Below are positions 1-7,017 of a stretch of DNA of 42,132 bases, in pieces. The notes beneath the pieces are model-generated. The model was not told where the DNA came from and made no database searches. It worked only from the letters and a program-made list of their open reading frames with translations. Source of the stretch: Gordonia sp. 'Campus' (GTDB taxonomy: Bacteria > Actinomycetota > Actinomycetes > Mycobacteriales > Mycobacteriaceae); contig NZ_JAKOIW010000030.1 in the NCBI RefSeq assembly GCF_022206305.1, positions 1 through 42,132 on the forward strand. Reading direction: 5' to 3'. Position numbers and translations under genes: made by a program. Every line of letters starts with the position of its first letter. The first letter of the stretch is position 1.

Positions 1-78
1 GGATTAACCGATCAGGGAGTGGGCACCGCCCCCGGCACTCCGCCGGCGCCGGTGCCCACTCCCTGATCGGTTAATCCG
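1..78. repeat. Long perfect inverted repeat at the window edge
   Basis: Bases 1-28 are the exact reverse complement of bases 50-77, leaving a loop of 21 bases. The arm begins GGATTAACCGATC and the returning arm ends GATCGGTTAATCC. The stem is far longer and more perfect than a normal terminator. Because it starts at base 1, the true outer end cannot be seen. It may be a terminator for a gene to the left, a dispersed palindromic repeat, or a fold-back artefact at a sequence end. Confidence 0.85.
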
Positions 79-107
79 TTGCGCGCCGCCGGAATCGGGC
101 GTACGTT
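79..107 (+). promoter_or_regulatory. Candidate promoter for the short leader unit
   Basis: A TTGCGC hexamer (79-84) and a TACGTT hexamer (102-107) are separated by exactly 17 bases, which fits an actinobacterial housekeeping sigma promoter. Transcription would start near 113-115, just before an unusually strong ribosome binding site. This is pattern matching only. Confidence 0.45.
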
Positions 108-139
108 CGCGGGTACACAAGGAAGGAGGTGGTCTGATA

Positions 140-178
140 GTGATTTCTCATCGGACATGTGAGGTGACCATCCGTTAG
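140..178 (+). CDS. Possible 12-aa leader peptide with very strong Shine-Dalgarno
   Basis: A GTG codon at 140 opens a 12-codon frame, MISHRTCEVTIR, closed by TAG at 176-178. It is preceded by AAGGAAGGAGGT (119-130), close to a full complement of the 16S rRNA 3' end, 9 bases before the GTG. A promoter-like pair lies upstream at 79-107. No longer frame uses this ribosome binding site, so it drives either this peptide or a gene broken soon after its start. A weak 5-bp hairpin follows at 211-224. The bases from here to 400 hold no other supportable gene. The peptide is not recognised; a regulatory leader is one option. Confidence 0.35.
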   Translation: MISHRTCEVTIR

Positions 179-377
179 CAGTTGACCGTGTGGCATTCGT
201 GTCGCACCGAGGCGGGAGACCGCCGGTCGGCGCAGCGAATACCAGGTGGTCACCCGGCCCCCGCATCCCGACCCGGTCCGGTCGGCACAGGCCCGTCAGG
301 GCGGTGCGGGGGCCGTTCCACGTCCCGGTCAGGTTAGTCGGATCGATACCCGTACCGGGTAGCTGTAGCTCTGGCCA

Positions 378-401
378 GGGTACCCCTGGGGGGTATACCC
401 T
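378..401 (+). promoter_or_regulatory. CsoR-like copper operator overlapping the copB -10 box
   Basis: The stretch 381-395 reads TACCCC-TGG-GGGGTA, a G/C-tract dyad of the kind bound by CsoR/RcnR-family copper repressors. It runs into TACCCT (396-401), which lies exactly 7 bases before the ATG at 409, so the transcript is predicted to start at the ATG with no leader. A repressor bound here would cover the promoter and be released by Cu(I). The family match is established knowledge; binding here is inferred. Confidence 0.6.
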
Positions 402-408
402 CGGACAC

Positions 409-2577
409 ATGAACGCACAGCACCAGCATTCGCCCTCGACGGGGTCGTCCGCGGGACACGCGCACGAGCGCCCCGAGTCCGGCGGACACGATCACGGTCA
501 CGCCGACATCGATCAGGCCGGACACGGCCATGGTCACGAGGGTCATGGTCACGAGGGCCATGGTCACGACGGGCATGTCGGCCACGCCGACCACGTCGCA
601 CAGTTCCGACGGTTGTTCTGGGTCATGCTCGCGCTCGCGGTGCCCACGGTTGCGCTCAACGACATGTTCGCCGGTATCGCCGGGTACGGTCTGCCCGACG
701 CCGAGTGGGTGCGCTGGGTGTCGCCTCTGCTCGGCACCGTGATCTACGCGTGGGGCGGTCGACCATTCCTCGCCGGCGCGGTGCAGGAGATCCGTACCCG
801 CCGCCCCGGGATGATGCTGCTGATAGCGCTGGCCATCACCGTGGCCTTCGTGTCGTCGTGGGGTTCGACGCTGCATCTGCTCGACCACGAGCTCGACTTC
901 TGGTGGGAGCTCGCGCTCCTCGTGGTCATCATGCTGCTCGGCCACTGGATCGAGATGCGCTCACTCGCCCGCACCACCTCGGCACTGGACTCGCTGGCCG
1001 CACTGTTGCCCGACGAGGCGGAGAAGGTCGTCGGAGACGGGGTCGTCGCGGTGTCGCCCGACGAGTTGGAGGTCGGCGACGTGGTGATCGTCCGGCCCGG
1101 AGCGGCCGTCCCGGCCGACGGCATCGTCGTCGACGGATCGGCGAGCATGGACGAGTCGATGGTCACCGGAGAATCCGCCTCCGTCCGACGCGGTCTCGGC
1201 GATTCCGTGGTCGCCGGTACCGTGGCCACTGACTCCGGGCTGCGAATCCGGGTGACCGCCACCGGCGACGACACGACGCTGGCCGGAATCGGGCGGCTGG
1301 TCGCCGACGCGCAGGCGTCCTCGTCGCGTGCGCAGCGCATCGCCGACACCGCCGCCGGGTGGCTGTTCTGGTTCGCCCTCGGTGCGGCGGTCGTCACGGC
1401 CGTCGTATGGACGGCTGTCGGGATGCCCGACGATGCCGTCATCCGTGTCATCACCGTGCTGGTCATCGCCTGCCCCCACGCCCTGGGACTCGCGATCCCG
1501 CTGGTCGTGTCCATCGCCACCGAGCGCGCCGCGCGCGCCGGGGTTCTCGTCAAGGACCGGCTCGCGCTCGAATCGATGCGCAGCGTCGACGCCGTGCTCT
1601 TCGACAAGACCGGGACCCTGACCAAGGGCGAACCGGCCGTCACCGCTGTCGAACCGGCGCCCGGACAGGACCGCGACCGCGTGCTGGCGTGGGCCGCAGC
1701 CGCCGAGACGGACAGTGAACACCCCCTCGCCAGGGCGATCGTCCATGCGGCGACCGGTGCCGAGCTGGCGGTGCCCGCCGCCCGGAACTTCGCGTCGTCG
1801 CCCGCCGTGGGCGTGACCGCCACCGTAGGGGGCCAGATCATCCGTGTGGGCGGGCCCAACCTGCTCGAGCAGTACGGGCTCGACGAACTGGCCGTTGCCG
1901 AGGAGTGGAAGTCGCAGGGCGCCATCATCCTCCACGTTCTCGTCGACGAGTCGATCGTGGGTGCGATCCGCCTGGCCGACGAGATCCGCCCGGAGTCGGC
2001 GGAAGCCGTCGCCGCACTGCACGACCGGGGGATCGAGGTCGTGATGATCACCGGGGATGCGCAGGCCGTTGCCGACGATGTCGCCGCCCGGCTCGGCGTC
2101 GACCGTGTCTACGCGGGAGTCCGCCCCGAGCACAAGGCTGCGATCGTCGCCGAGCTCCAAGAGGAGGGGCGGCGTGTCGCCATGGTCGGCGACGGGGTCA
2201 ACGACGCGCCCGCGCTGGCGCAGGCCGACGTCGGGATCGCGATCGGTGCCGGCACCGATGTGGCGATCGGTTCGGCCGGGGTCATCCTCGCATCGTCCGA
2301 CCCGCGCTCGGTCCTGTCGGTGATCGAGTTGTCGCGCGCCGGTTACCGGAAGATGGCGCAGAACCTGTGGTGGGCAGCGGGATACAACCTCGTGTCGGTG
2401 CCGCTGGCCGCCGGGATCCTGGCACCGATCGGCTTCGTCCTGCCGATGAGCGTCGGTGCCATCCTGATGTCCGCGTCGACGGTCGTGGTGGCGCTCAACG
2501 CGCAACTCCTGCGCCGCCTCGATCTGCGGCCGGGGAAGGTGGTGACGGGGAGCGGCGTCGGCCAGCCGCTGAAGTGA
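409..2577 (+). CDS. copB: Copper-translocating P-type ATPase, CPH (CopB) type
   Basis: A 722-aa P1B-type heavy-metal ATPase of the inner membrane that would export copper ions at the cost of ATP. The cytosolic N-terminus is rich in His-Gly (residues about 20-60) instead of a CXXC metal-binding domain. The actuator TGES motif lies near residue 250. The transmembrane metal site is C355-P356-H357, the CPH signature of the CopB subgroup, which is associated with Cu(II) or Cu(I)/Ag(I). The phosphorylated aspartate is D399 in DKTGTLT, SEHPLA is the nucleotide-binding HP motif, and GDGVNDAP (from 594) is the hinge. The start at 409 is preferred over a frame open to 190 because homology begins there and a leaderless promoter plus CsoR-like box abut it. 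The stop codon lies inside a 24-bp minisatellite. Confidence 0.93.
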   Translation: MNAQHQHSPSTGSSAGHAHERPESGGHDHGHADIDQAGHGHGHEGHGHEGHGHDGHVGHADHVAQFRRLFWVMLALAVPTVALNDMFAGIAGYGLPDAEWVRWVSPLLGTVIYAWGGRPFLAGAVQEIRTRRPGMMLLIALAITVAFVSSWGSTLHLLDHELDFWWELALLVVIMLLGHWIEMRSLARTTSALDSLAALLPDEAEKVVGDGVVAVSPDELEVGDVVIVRPGAAVPADGIVVDGSASMDESMVTGESASVRRGLGDSVVAGTVATDSGLRIRVTATGDDTTLAGIGRLVADAQASSSRAQRIADTAAGWLFWFALGAAVVTAVVWTAVGMPDDAVIRVITVLVIACPHALGLAIPLVVSIATERAARAGVLVKDRLALESMRSVDAVLFDKTGTLTKGEPAVTAVEPAPGQDRDRVLAWAAAAETDSEHPLARAIVHAATGAELAVPAARNFASSPAVGVTATVGGQIIRVGGPNLLEQYGLDELAVAEEWKSQGAIILHVLVDESIVGAIRLADEIRPESAEAVAALHDRGIEVVMITGDAQAVADDVAARLGVDRVYAGVRPEHKAAIVAELQEEGRRVAMVGDGVNDAPALAQADVGIAIGAGTDVAIGSAGVILASSDPRSVLSVIELSRAGYRKMAQNLWWAAGYNLVSVPLAAGILAPIGFVLPMSVGAILMSASTVVVALNAQLLRRLDLRPGKVVTGSGVGQPLK
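526..570 (+). repeat. 15-bp tandem repeat encoding GHGHE units
   Basis: Three 15-bp units (526-540, 541-555, 556-570), differing at a few bases, encode Gly-His-Gly-His-Glu/Asp in the metal-binding tail of the copper ATPase. Copy number changes would keep the frame and alter the number of histidines. Confidence 0.8.
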
Positions 2578-2666
2578 ATGGTCGGCCAGCCGCTGAAGTG
2601 AATGGTCGGCCAGCCGCTGAAGTGAATGGTCGGCTAGCCACTGAAGTGCATGGTCGGCTAGCCGAC
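2557..2666. repeat. 24-bp minisatellite across the copB stop, plus 14-bp palindrome
   Basis: Units start at 2557, 2581, 2605 and 2629. The first three are identical and the fourth differs at three bases. The first unit contains the copB stop codon (2575-2577). The array ends in the perfect palindrome GTCGGCTAGCCGAC (2653-2666), which covers the stop of the convergent nitrobindin-like gene. Unit length is a multiple of three and the stop is in the first unit, so expansion would not change CopB. The array may act in termination between convergent genes. Confidence 0.85.
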
Positions 2667-3371
2667 GTGACGACGGAGCTTCGCCGACAGGCGCGGGACC
2701 AGATCGCCCTCGGCGTCGACCCGCTCCTCGACATACGCGAGGTCGCCATCGGCGACGAGACCGTAGAGGCGCTTGGCGCCGCCGGCCCGACGCCCCGACT
2801 CGGCCTTGATGACGACATCGGTCGCCAGTTCCCAGGTCGTCTGATTGAGCGGCGTGCCGTAGAAGAGTTCGATCCAGCCCTCGGCATGGGCGAGCAGCAG
2901 TTCGATGGTGTCGTCGTCGCCGATCCGCCAGAACCCGGACTCCCGCAGATCGGGTCTCACGAACGCGGCGTCCTCGTCGATCACCCAGGATCGCGATTCC
3001 CAGGTCAGGAAGTTCTGGCCGTCATGGGAGACGACGATCTGCTGGGCGAAGTGATAATCGGTGTCCGTCTCGGGGTCGCGCCCCTCGCCCTCGCCGCGCC
3101 ACACCCCGACCATCGGCAGGAGTGCGAGCAGGCCCGGATGCAGATCCGCGCCCAGCCGGAGGTTGGCGGTGTCGGCGGCCAACGGCAGATCGTCCCACGT
3201 CGGGACGTTGCGCTCGCGGCTTCCGGACTCCTCGGCGCGTGCCTCGGCCTGACTGATCGCCTCGTCGCCGGACCGGCGCGGCTCCGACGCCGCAGCGCCG
3301 GGCGCGCCCTCACCGGACGGGCCGGGCTGCACGGATTCGTCGTCGGGCGCGCCTCCGGATGGAGACGTCAC
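2658..3371 (-). CDS. Nitrobindin-like FABP-family protein (DUF1794)
   Basis: A 237-aa cytosolic protein matching the heme-binding beta-barrel (nitrobindin/THAP4-like, DUF1794) family, the counterpart of M. tuberculosis Rv0813c by sequence type and position. A disordered N-terminal extension of about 60 residues rich in Gly, Ser and Glu precedes the barrel. The family hallmark is GVWRGEGEG near residue 88, followed by barrel strands such as FLTWESRSW. Family members bind ferric heme and react with nitric oxide or peroxynitrite; that role here is by homology only. The GTG start overlaps the stop of the upstream 32-aa gene as GTGA, so translation is probably coupled. It converges with copB. Confidence 0.85.
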   Translation of the reverse strand: MTSPSGGAPDDESVQPGPSGEGAPGAAASEPRRSGDEAISQAEARAEESGSRERNVPTWDDLPLAADTANLRLGADLHPGLLALLPMVGVWRGEGEGRDPETDTDYHFAQQIVVSHDGQNFLTWESRSWVIDEDAAFVRPDLRESGFWRIGDDDTIELLLAHAEGWIELFYGTPLNQTTWELATDVVIKAESGRRAGGAKRLYGLVADGDLAYVEERVDAEGDLVPRLSAKLRRHVG

Positions 3372-3466
3372 GACTCGTCGGTGACCAGGCGGTAGAGGGT
3401 GTAGACACCGAACCAGGTGATCAGCACCGAGGCCAGGATCAGCAGGATTTCGAAGAAGAGGACCAC
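3368..3466 (-). CDS. 32-aa single-pass membrane peptide, leaderless
   Basis: A 32-residue frame starting at GTG 3466 has a hydrophobic N-terminal two thirds (LFFEILLILASVLITWFGVY) and a charged tail ending in DES. This is the look of a small single-span membrane protein. Its stop TGA overlaps the GTG of the nitrobindin-like gene by 4 bases. A TAGAAT hexamer (3474-3479, minus strand) sits exactly 7 bases upstream of the GTG, and there is no Shine-Dalgarno, so the mRNA probably begins at the start codon. The same RNA would carry the nitrobindin-like gene. Function unknown. Confidence 0.7.
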   Translation of the reverse strand: MVLFFEILLILASVLITWFGVYTLYRLVTDES

Positions 3467-3520
3467 GGGAGAAATTCTAACCCCGTCGCGGAGCTGCCGA
3501 TCGACGGGGTGAGAAAGCAG

Positions 3521-3556
3521 ACAGCCCGGTCACCGCGGGTGCGGTGACCGGGCTGT
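3521..3556 (-). terminator. Hairpin terminator after the sseC gene
   Basis: A perfect 16-bp stem (3521-3536 with 3541-3556) closes a 4-base GGGT loop, 42 bases beyond the stop of the SseC gene. There is no strong U-tract, as is common in high-GC actinobacteria. A second 8-bp stem (CCCCGTCG/CGACGGGG, 3481-3509) lies between it and the 32-aa gene. Confidence 0.75.
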
Positions 3557-3597
3557 CGGTCAGACGGGACCGTCACGACGTGACTGTCGTTCCGGAG

Positions 3598-3903
3598 TCA
3601 CTTCGAGACGGTGATGTCCTTCTCGTGGATGCCGGGGCCCTCCGGGCTGATCGTCACATCGCCGTTGCCCAGCGCGGACAGGGCACGCAGCGTCCAGGTG
3701 CCGGGGGCGGCGAAGAAGCGGAAGTCGCCGGTCGGCGAGGCCACGACCTCGGCGGTGAACTCACCGGTCGAGTCGAGCAGACGCACGAAGGCGCCGGCGA
3801 CGGGCGATCCGGAGCCGTCGGTGACCTGTCCGGTCAGGACGACCTCCTTCTCGACGTCGACGCCCGCGGGCAACTTCTGTCCCTGCTTGGGTGCAGCACA
3901 CAT
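3598..3903 (-). CDS. sseC: SseC-family DUF1416 protein
   Basis: A 101-aa protein of the DUF1416/SseC family, matching M. tuberculosis SseC1/SseC2 (Rv3118, Rv0814c), which always accompany a CysA-type sulfurtransferase. It is predicted to be mostly beta and transthyretin-like: VVLTGQVTDGSGSPVAGAFVRLLD, then a repeated strand pattern. Its biochemical role is not established. It starts 5 bases after the rhodanese gene and so is the second gene of that operon. It carries an early MCAAPKQ segment with one Cys. It shares the polycysteine leader as its upstream control region. Confidence 0.9.
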   Translation of the reverse strand: MCAAPKQGQKLPAGVDVEKEVVLTGQVTDGSGSPVAGAFVRLLDSTGEFTAEVVASPTGDFRFFAAPGTWTLRALSALGNGDVTISPEGPGIHEKDITVSK

Positions 3904-3908
3904 ATCTC

Positions 3909-4748
3909 TTACTTTCCTTCTCCGAGTTCGATCGGGACACCGATCAGCGAGCCGTATTCGGTCCAGCTGCCGTCGTAGTTCTTGACGTTCTGGTGACCCA
4001 GCAGTTCCTTCAGCACGAACCAGGTGTGGCTCGAACGCTCACCGATGCGGCAATAGGCGATGGTGTCCTTGGAGCCGTCGAGACCCGCTTCGCCGTAGAG
4101 CTCGGCGAGTTCCTCGTCGGACTTGAAGGTGCCGTCCTCGTTGGCGGCCTTGCTCCACGGCACGCTGATGGCGCCGGGGATGTGGCCGGGACGCTGGCTC
4201 TGCTCCTGCGGGAGGTGAGCCGGTGCCAGGATCTTGCCGGAGAACTCGTCGGGGCTGCGCACGTCGACCAGGTTCTTGACGTTGATGGCGTCGACGACCT
4301 CGTCGCGGAACGCACGGATGCTGAGGTCCGGCTCGCCGGCCTTGTAGGTCGTGGCGGGACGGCTGACGGCGTCCGACGACAGCGGACGGCCGTCGAGTTC
4401 CCACTTCTTGCGGCCACCGTCGAGCAGCTTGACGTCGTTGTGGCCGTACAGCTTGAAGTACCAGTACGCGTAGGCGGCGAACCAGTTGTTGTTGCCGCCG
4501 TAGAGGATCACGGTGTCGTCGTTGGCGATTCCGCGCTCGGAGAGCAGGGCGCCGAACTGCTCGGCGTCGACGAAGTCGCGACGGACCGGATCCTGCAGGT
4601 CGGTCTTCCAGTCGAGCTTGACGGCGCCGGCGATGTGGCCGCCGTCGTAGGCCGAGGTGTCCTCGTCGACCTCGACGAAGACGGTCTTGTCGGCATTGAG
4701 GTTCTGTTCAGCCCATTCGGTGCTGACCAGGACGTCGGAACGTGCCAT
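3909..4748 (-). CDS. cysA2: Thiosulfate sulfurtransferase (rhodanese), CysA2/SseA type
   Basis: A 279-aa two-domain rhodanese that moves sulfane sulfur from thiosulfate to cyanide or another thiol acceptor. The N-terminal domain (about 1-140) is the inactive half. The C-terminal domain carries the active-site loop C233-RIGERSSH, with the family signature VDVRSPDEF near residue 163. It is the counterpart of Rv0815c/Rv3117 and lies directly upstream of its usual partner SseC. A Shine-Dalgarno GGAAAGGA precedes ATG 4748. The gene sits about 215 bases downstream of a polycysteine leader, so expression probably responds to cysteine. The symbol follows M. tuberculosis use; cysA2 is not the sulfate ABC transporter cysA. 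Confidence 0.92.
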   Translation of the reverse strand: MARSDVLVSTEWAEQNLNADKTVFVEVDEDTSAYDGGHIAGAVKLDWKTDLQDPVRRDFVDAEQFGALLSERGIANDDTVILYGGNNNWFAAYAYWYFKLYGHNDVKLLDGGRKKWELDGRPLSSDAVSRPATTYKAGEPDLSIRAFRDEVVDAINVKNLVDVRSPDEFSGKILAPAHLPQEQSQRPGHIPGAISVPWSKAANEDGTFKSDEELAELYGEAGLDGSKDTIAYCRIGERSSHTWFVLKELLGHQNVKNYDGSWTEYGSLIGVPIELGEGK

Positions 4749-4963
4749 GGCGGTGTCCTTTCCAGTGGATCTGTGGTGGTGATCGATCAGGTGGAGATGG
4801 TGGAAACGGTGAGACGCGAAAAGGGTTCCCGCGTTCTCGGCGGAGATGACGAGCGCGGGTGACGGCGCACGGAATCGAGGATTCGAGACCTCGGTGGAGA
4901 CGCCCCCGTACTCATCGACGGCGTGGGCGACCGGCTGCGAACGCAGCGCGAAGGGTCACACCG

Positions 4964-5053
4964 TCAACGGCGAGTGCGACAACAACAGTCGGCGACACGA
5001 CAGAAGTCGATCGCCCGGCGTCGTGTGAGCAAGTACTCACGGCGCTGCTGCAT
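4964..5053 (-). CDS. Polycysteine leader peptide (cysteine attenuator)
   Basis: A 29-aa frame starting at ATG 5053 is rich in Arg and contains one isolated Cys (in DFCR) and three consecutive Cys codons, TGT-TGT-TGT (4979-4987 on the plus strand), near its end. TACCCT (5061-5066, minus) lies exactly 7 bases upstream of the ATG, predicting a leaderless message. Leaderless polycysteine short ORFs are known in mycobacteria as cysteine-responsive attenuators upstream of operons including sseC/cysA homologues, and this matches in position, sequence and start. The 215-base stretch to the rhodanese gene holds CCCUUUU (rc of 4819-4825), which could pair with the AAAGG of the downstream ribosome binding site. 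That pairing is a guess. Confidence 0.85.
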   Translation of the reverse strand: MQQRREYLLTRRRAIDFCRVADCCCRTRR

Positions 5054-5060
5054 GCCCACG

Positions 5061-5066
5061 AGGGTA
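5061..5066 (-). promoter_or_regulatory. -10 box of the sulfur operon, leaderless start
   Basis: TACCCT on the minus strand followed by 7 bases and the ATG of the polycysteine leader. The remaining bases up to 5160 show no gene; they separate this operon from the LmeA-type gene on the same strand. Confidence 0.65.
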
Positions 5067-5160
5067 CAACAGAGCCGAACCCGCTCCCAACGGCCGGGGT
5101 GCTTTGCCTCGGTCACCGCCGAAAGCCCTTCTGAACTGCTCAGAGGCTGTCGGCCGGGTG

Positions 5161-6018
5161 TCAGAACCGGTCGGGCCGGACCGCGGTGGGGCCCGATTCG
5201 CCGACCAGTTGGATGTCCCCGCCGAAGCTCTCCGCGCGCCGGGCGGTGAGATCCCAGGCCATCGGAAGGCGGGGGAGCGTCATGCTGAACCGGTCCAGGG
5301 CCGCCTCCCGCCACGCGGCCGGGATGTCGGCGTCCACGTGGCGTTCGGGGCCGGTGTAGAAGTCGGTGGCGCGGATGTCGAGTGCACCGTCGACCACGGA
5401 CAGGTCGACGGACACACTCACCCGCACCTTCGGGCCGTCGTATGCCGAGGCCGACGGCGGGTCAGCCGGGTCCAGCCCGTCGGTCGGGGGCAGGGCGACG
5501 GTGCCGGTGAACACCACACCCGTCTCCCGACTGACGATGCCGTCCTGCGGACCCCCGGAGCCCGCCTTGCCGTCGGGTCCGGGAGTGCTGACGGTGAGGT
5601 CGACGATGCGCAGATAACGGGCCAGCGTGACCGCATCGAGCCTCGTGTACGTCGACAGCGACGACGTGTGCAGAACATCACTCGGACCGAATCCGTGCCC
5701 GTCGGCAACCTCGAACGGGCCTAGCGTGGCGCCCAGTTCGCCCCGGCAGACGCCGCGTGCGCGGTCGCATCCGGGCAGTTCGACGCCGGGTGCCGCGATG
5801 GTGGCGCCCGCGAACTCACCGGCAGACGACTGCGAGGTGAACGGGAATCCCGCGATCGTGACCTCGGGATCGACAGTGACCCGGGGGGATTCGGCGATGG
5901 CCCGGGAGAGCTGGTACTCGGCGCGGACCGCGGCCCCGACGTCGACACCGACCGCCACGCCGCCGGCGAGGAGAACGACGGCGACGGCGATGACAAGGAC
6001 TTTTCGGATGCGCGGCAT
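5161..6018 (-). CDS. lmeA: LmeA-family phospholipid-binding envelope protein (DUF2993)
   Basis: A DUF2993 protein matching M. tuberculosis Rv0817c by position and sequence type. It has a short basic N-terminus followed by a hydrophobic segment (KVLVIAVAVVLLAGGVAVGV), either a signal anchor or signal peptide, and an extracytoplasmic beta-rich domain starting VRAEYQLSRAIAESPRVTV. In M. smegmatis LmeA binds phospholipid and is needed for lipomannan chain elongation. ATG 6018 gives 285 aa, with GGGGAGGG upstream. A TTG at 6075 would give 304 aa and has a CGAGG nine bases upstream; the choice is uncertain. It is divergent from glnR. Confidence 0.8.
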   Translation of the reverse strand: MPRIRKVLVIAVAVVLLAGGVAVGVDVGAAVRAEYQLSRAIAESPRVTVDPEVTIAGFPFTSQSSAGEFAGATIAAPGVELPGCDRARGVCRGELGATLGPFEVADGHGFGPSDVLHTSSLSTYTRLDAVTLARYLRIVDLTVSTPGPDGKAGSGGPQDGIVSRETGVVFTGTVALPPTDGLDPADPPSASAYDGPKVRVSVSVDLSVVDGALDIRATDFYTGPERHVDADIPAAWREAALDRFSMTLPRLPMAWDLTARRAESFGGDIQLVGESGPTAVRPDRF

Positions 6019-6228
6019 GCTCAGCCGATCACCCTCCCCGTCGTCGTCCACCAGCGGTCGGACGTGCCTTGTCAACTGCCGAACGCCTCGGTGACGCTAT
6101 TCTGTCATCTATCTCGCACACGTTGGTAAGGCAGCGTAAACAATCGCCGACGGTGCGCGGGTGGCGTTCACGGCGTGGTGAGCGATCTGGAAGGTCCGGG
6201 ACGGGGACGAACGAGATCGGAGTGCTGG

Positions 6229-7017
6229 GTGGATCTCTTGTTGTTGACGGCCGACCCTGATCCGGAGTCGGTCCTGCCGTCGTTGTCGCTCCTCGCGCAC
6301 ACGGTACGAACCGCGCCGACCGAGGTGTCCTCCCTGATGGAGGCGGGCAATGCCGATGTCGCGCTGGTCGACGCGCGCGCCGATCTGGCGGCGGCGCGCG
6401 GACTGTGCCGGCTGCTGGGCAGCACCGGTTCGTCGGTGCCGGTCGCCGCGGTGCTGACCGAGGGCGGTCTGGTCGCGGTGAATGCGGACTGGGGGATCGA
6501 CGAGTTCCTGCTCCCGGGCACCGGGCCGGCGGAACTCGATGCGCGCCTTCGTCTCCTGGTGGTGCGTACCCGGGGGGTGACGGCCGAGGAGGCTTCGGGG
6601 AAGGTCACGCTGGGGGAGCTGGTCATCGACGAGGGGACCTACACCGCGCGGCTGCGTGGACGCCCCCTCGACCTCACATACAAGGAGTTCGAACTCCTGA
6701 AGTACTTGGCGCAGAACGCCGGTCGCGTCTTCACGCGCGCGCAGCTGCTGCAGGAGGTGTGGGGGTACGACTTCTTCGGTGGCACCCGGACCGTGGACGT
6801 CCACGTCCGCCGGTTGCGCGCCAAGCTCGGCAGTGAGCACGAGTCCCTCATCGGGACCGTACGCAACGTGGGATACAAGGCCGTGCGTCCCACCCGCGGC
6901 CGAGCCCCGTCCGCCGACGTCGTCGAGGACGACCCGGCGGTCACCGATGATCTCGAAGATGCCTTCGACGGTCCCGATCCCTTCGACGAGGAGTTCAGTG
7001 CCAGCACCGGGAACTGA
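6229..7017 (+). CDS. glnR: Nitrogen regulator GlnR (OmpR-type orphan response regulator)
   Basis: A 262-aa two-domain regulator. The N-terminal receiver-like domain (1-110) includes HTVRTAPTEVSSLMEAGNAD and keeps one aspartate (D48) of the phosphorylation region. The C-terminal winged helix (about 125-225) includes PLDLTYKEFELLKYL and the recognition segment GGTRTVDVHVRRLRAKLG. It closely resembles Rv0818, the actinobacterial master regulator of nitrogen genes, which works as a homodimer without a partner kinase. An acidic tail ends the protein. GTG 6229 is chosen because GGAG lies 6 bases before it and the length matches the family; a frame open to 6175 adds unconserved residues. Its end overlaps mshD by 20 bases. 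A GlnR-box-like site occurs at 34926. Confidence 0.92.
   Translation: MDLLLLTADPDPESVLPSLSLLAHTVRTAPTEVSSLMEAGNADVALVDARADLAAARGLCRLLGSTGSSVPVAAVLTEGGLVAVNADWGIDEFLLPGTGPAELDARLRLLVVRTRGVTAEEASGKVTLGELVIDEGTYTARLRGRPLDLTYKEFELLKYLAQNAGRVFTRAQLLQEVWGYDFFGGTRTVDVHVRRLRAKLGSEHESLIGTVRNVGYKAVRPTRGRAPSADVVEDDPAVTDDLEDAFDGPDPFDEEFSASTGN

Noticed and set aside
744..2505. Long minus-strand open frames opposite the copper ATPase
   Set aside because: Composition is Ser/Thr/Arg-rich without domains and the plus strand encodes an unmistakable P-type ATPase.
4749..4963. SAM or other sulfur riboswitch before cysA2
   Set aside because: No recognised aptamer core was seen, and the polycysteine frame explains the long leader.
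5054..5314. N-terminal extension of the polycysteine leader to a 116-aa frame
   Set aside because: The extension lies upstream of the -10 box, is Pro/Arg-rich and overlaps the LmeA-type gene.
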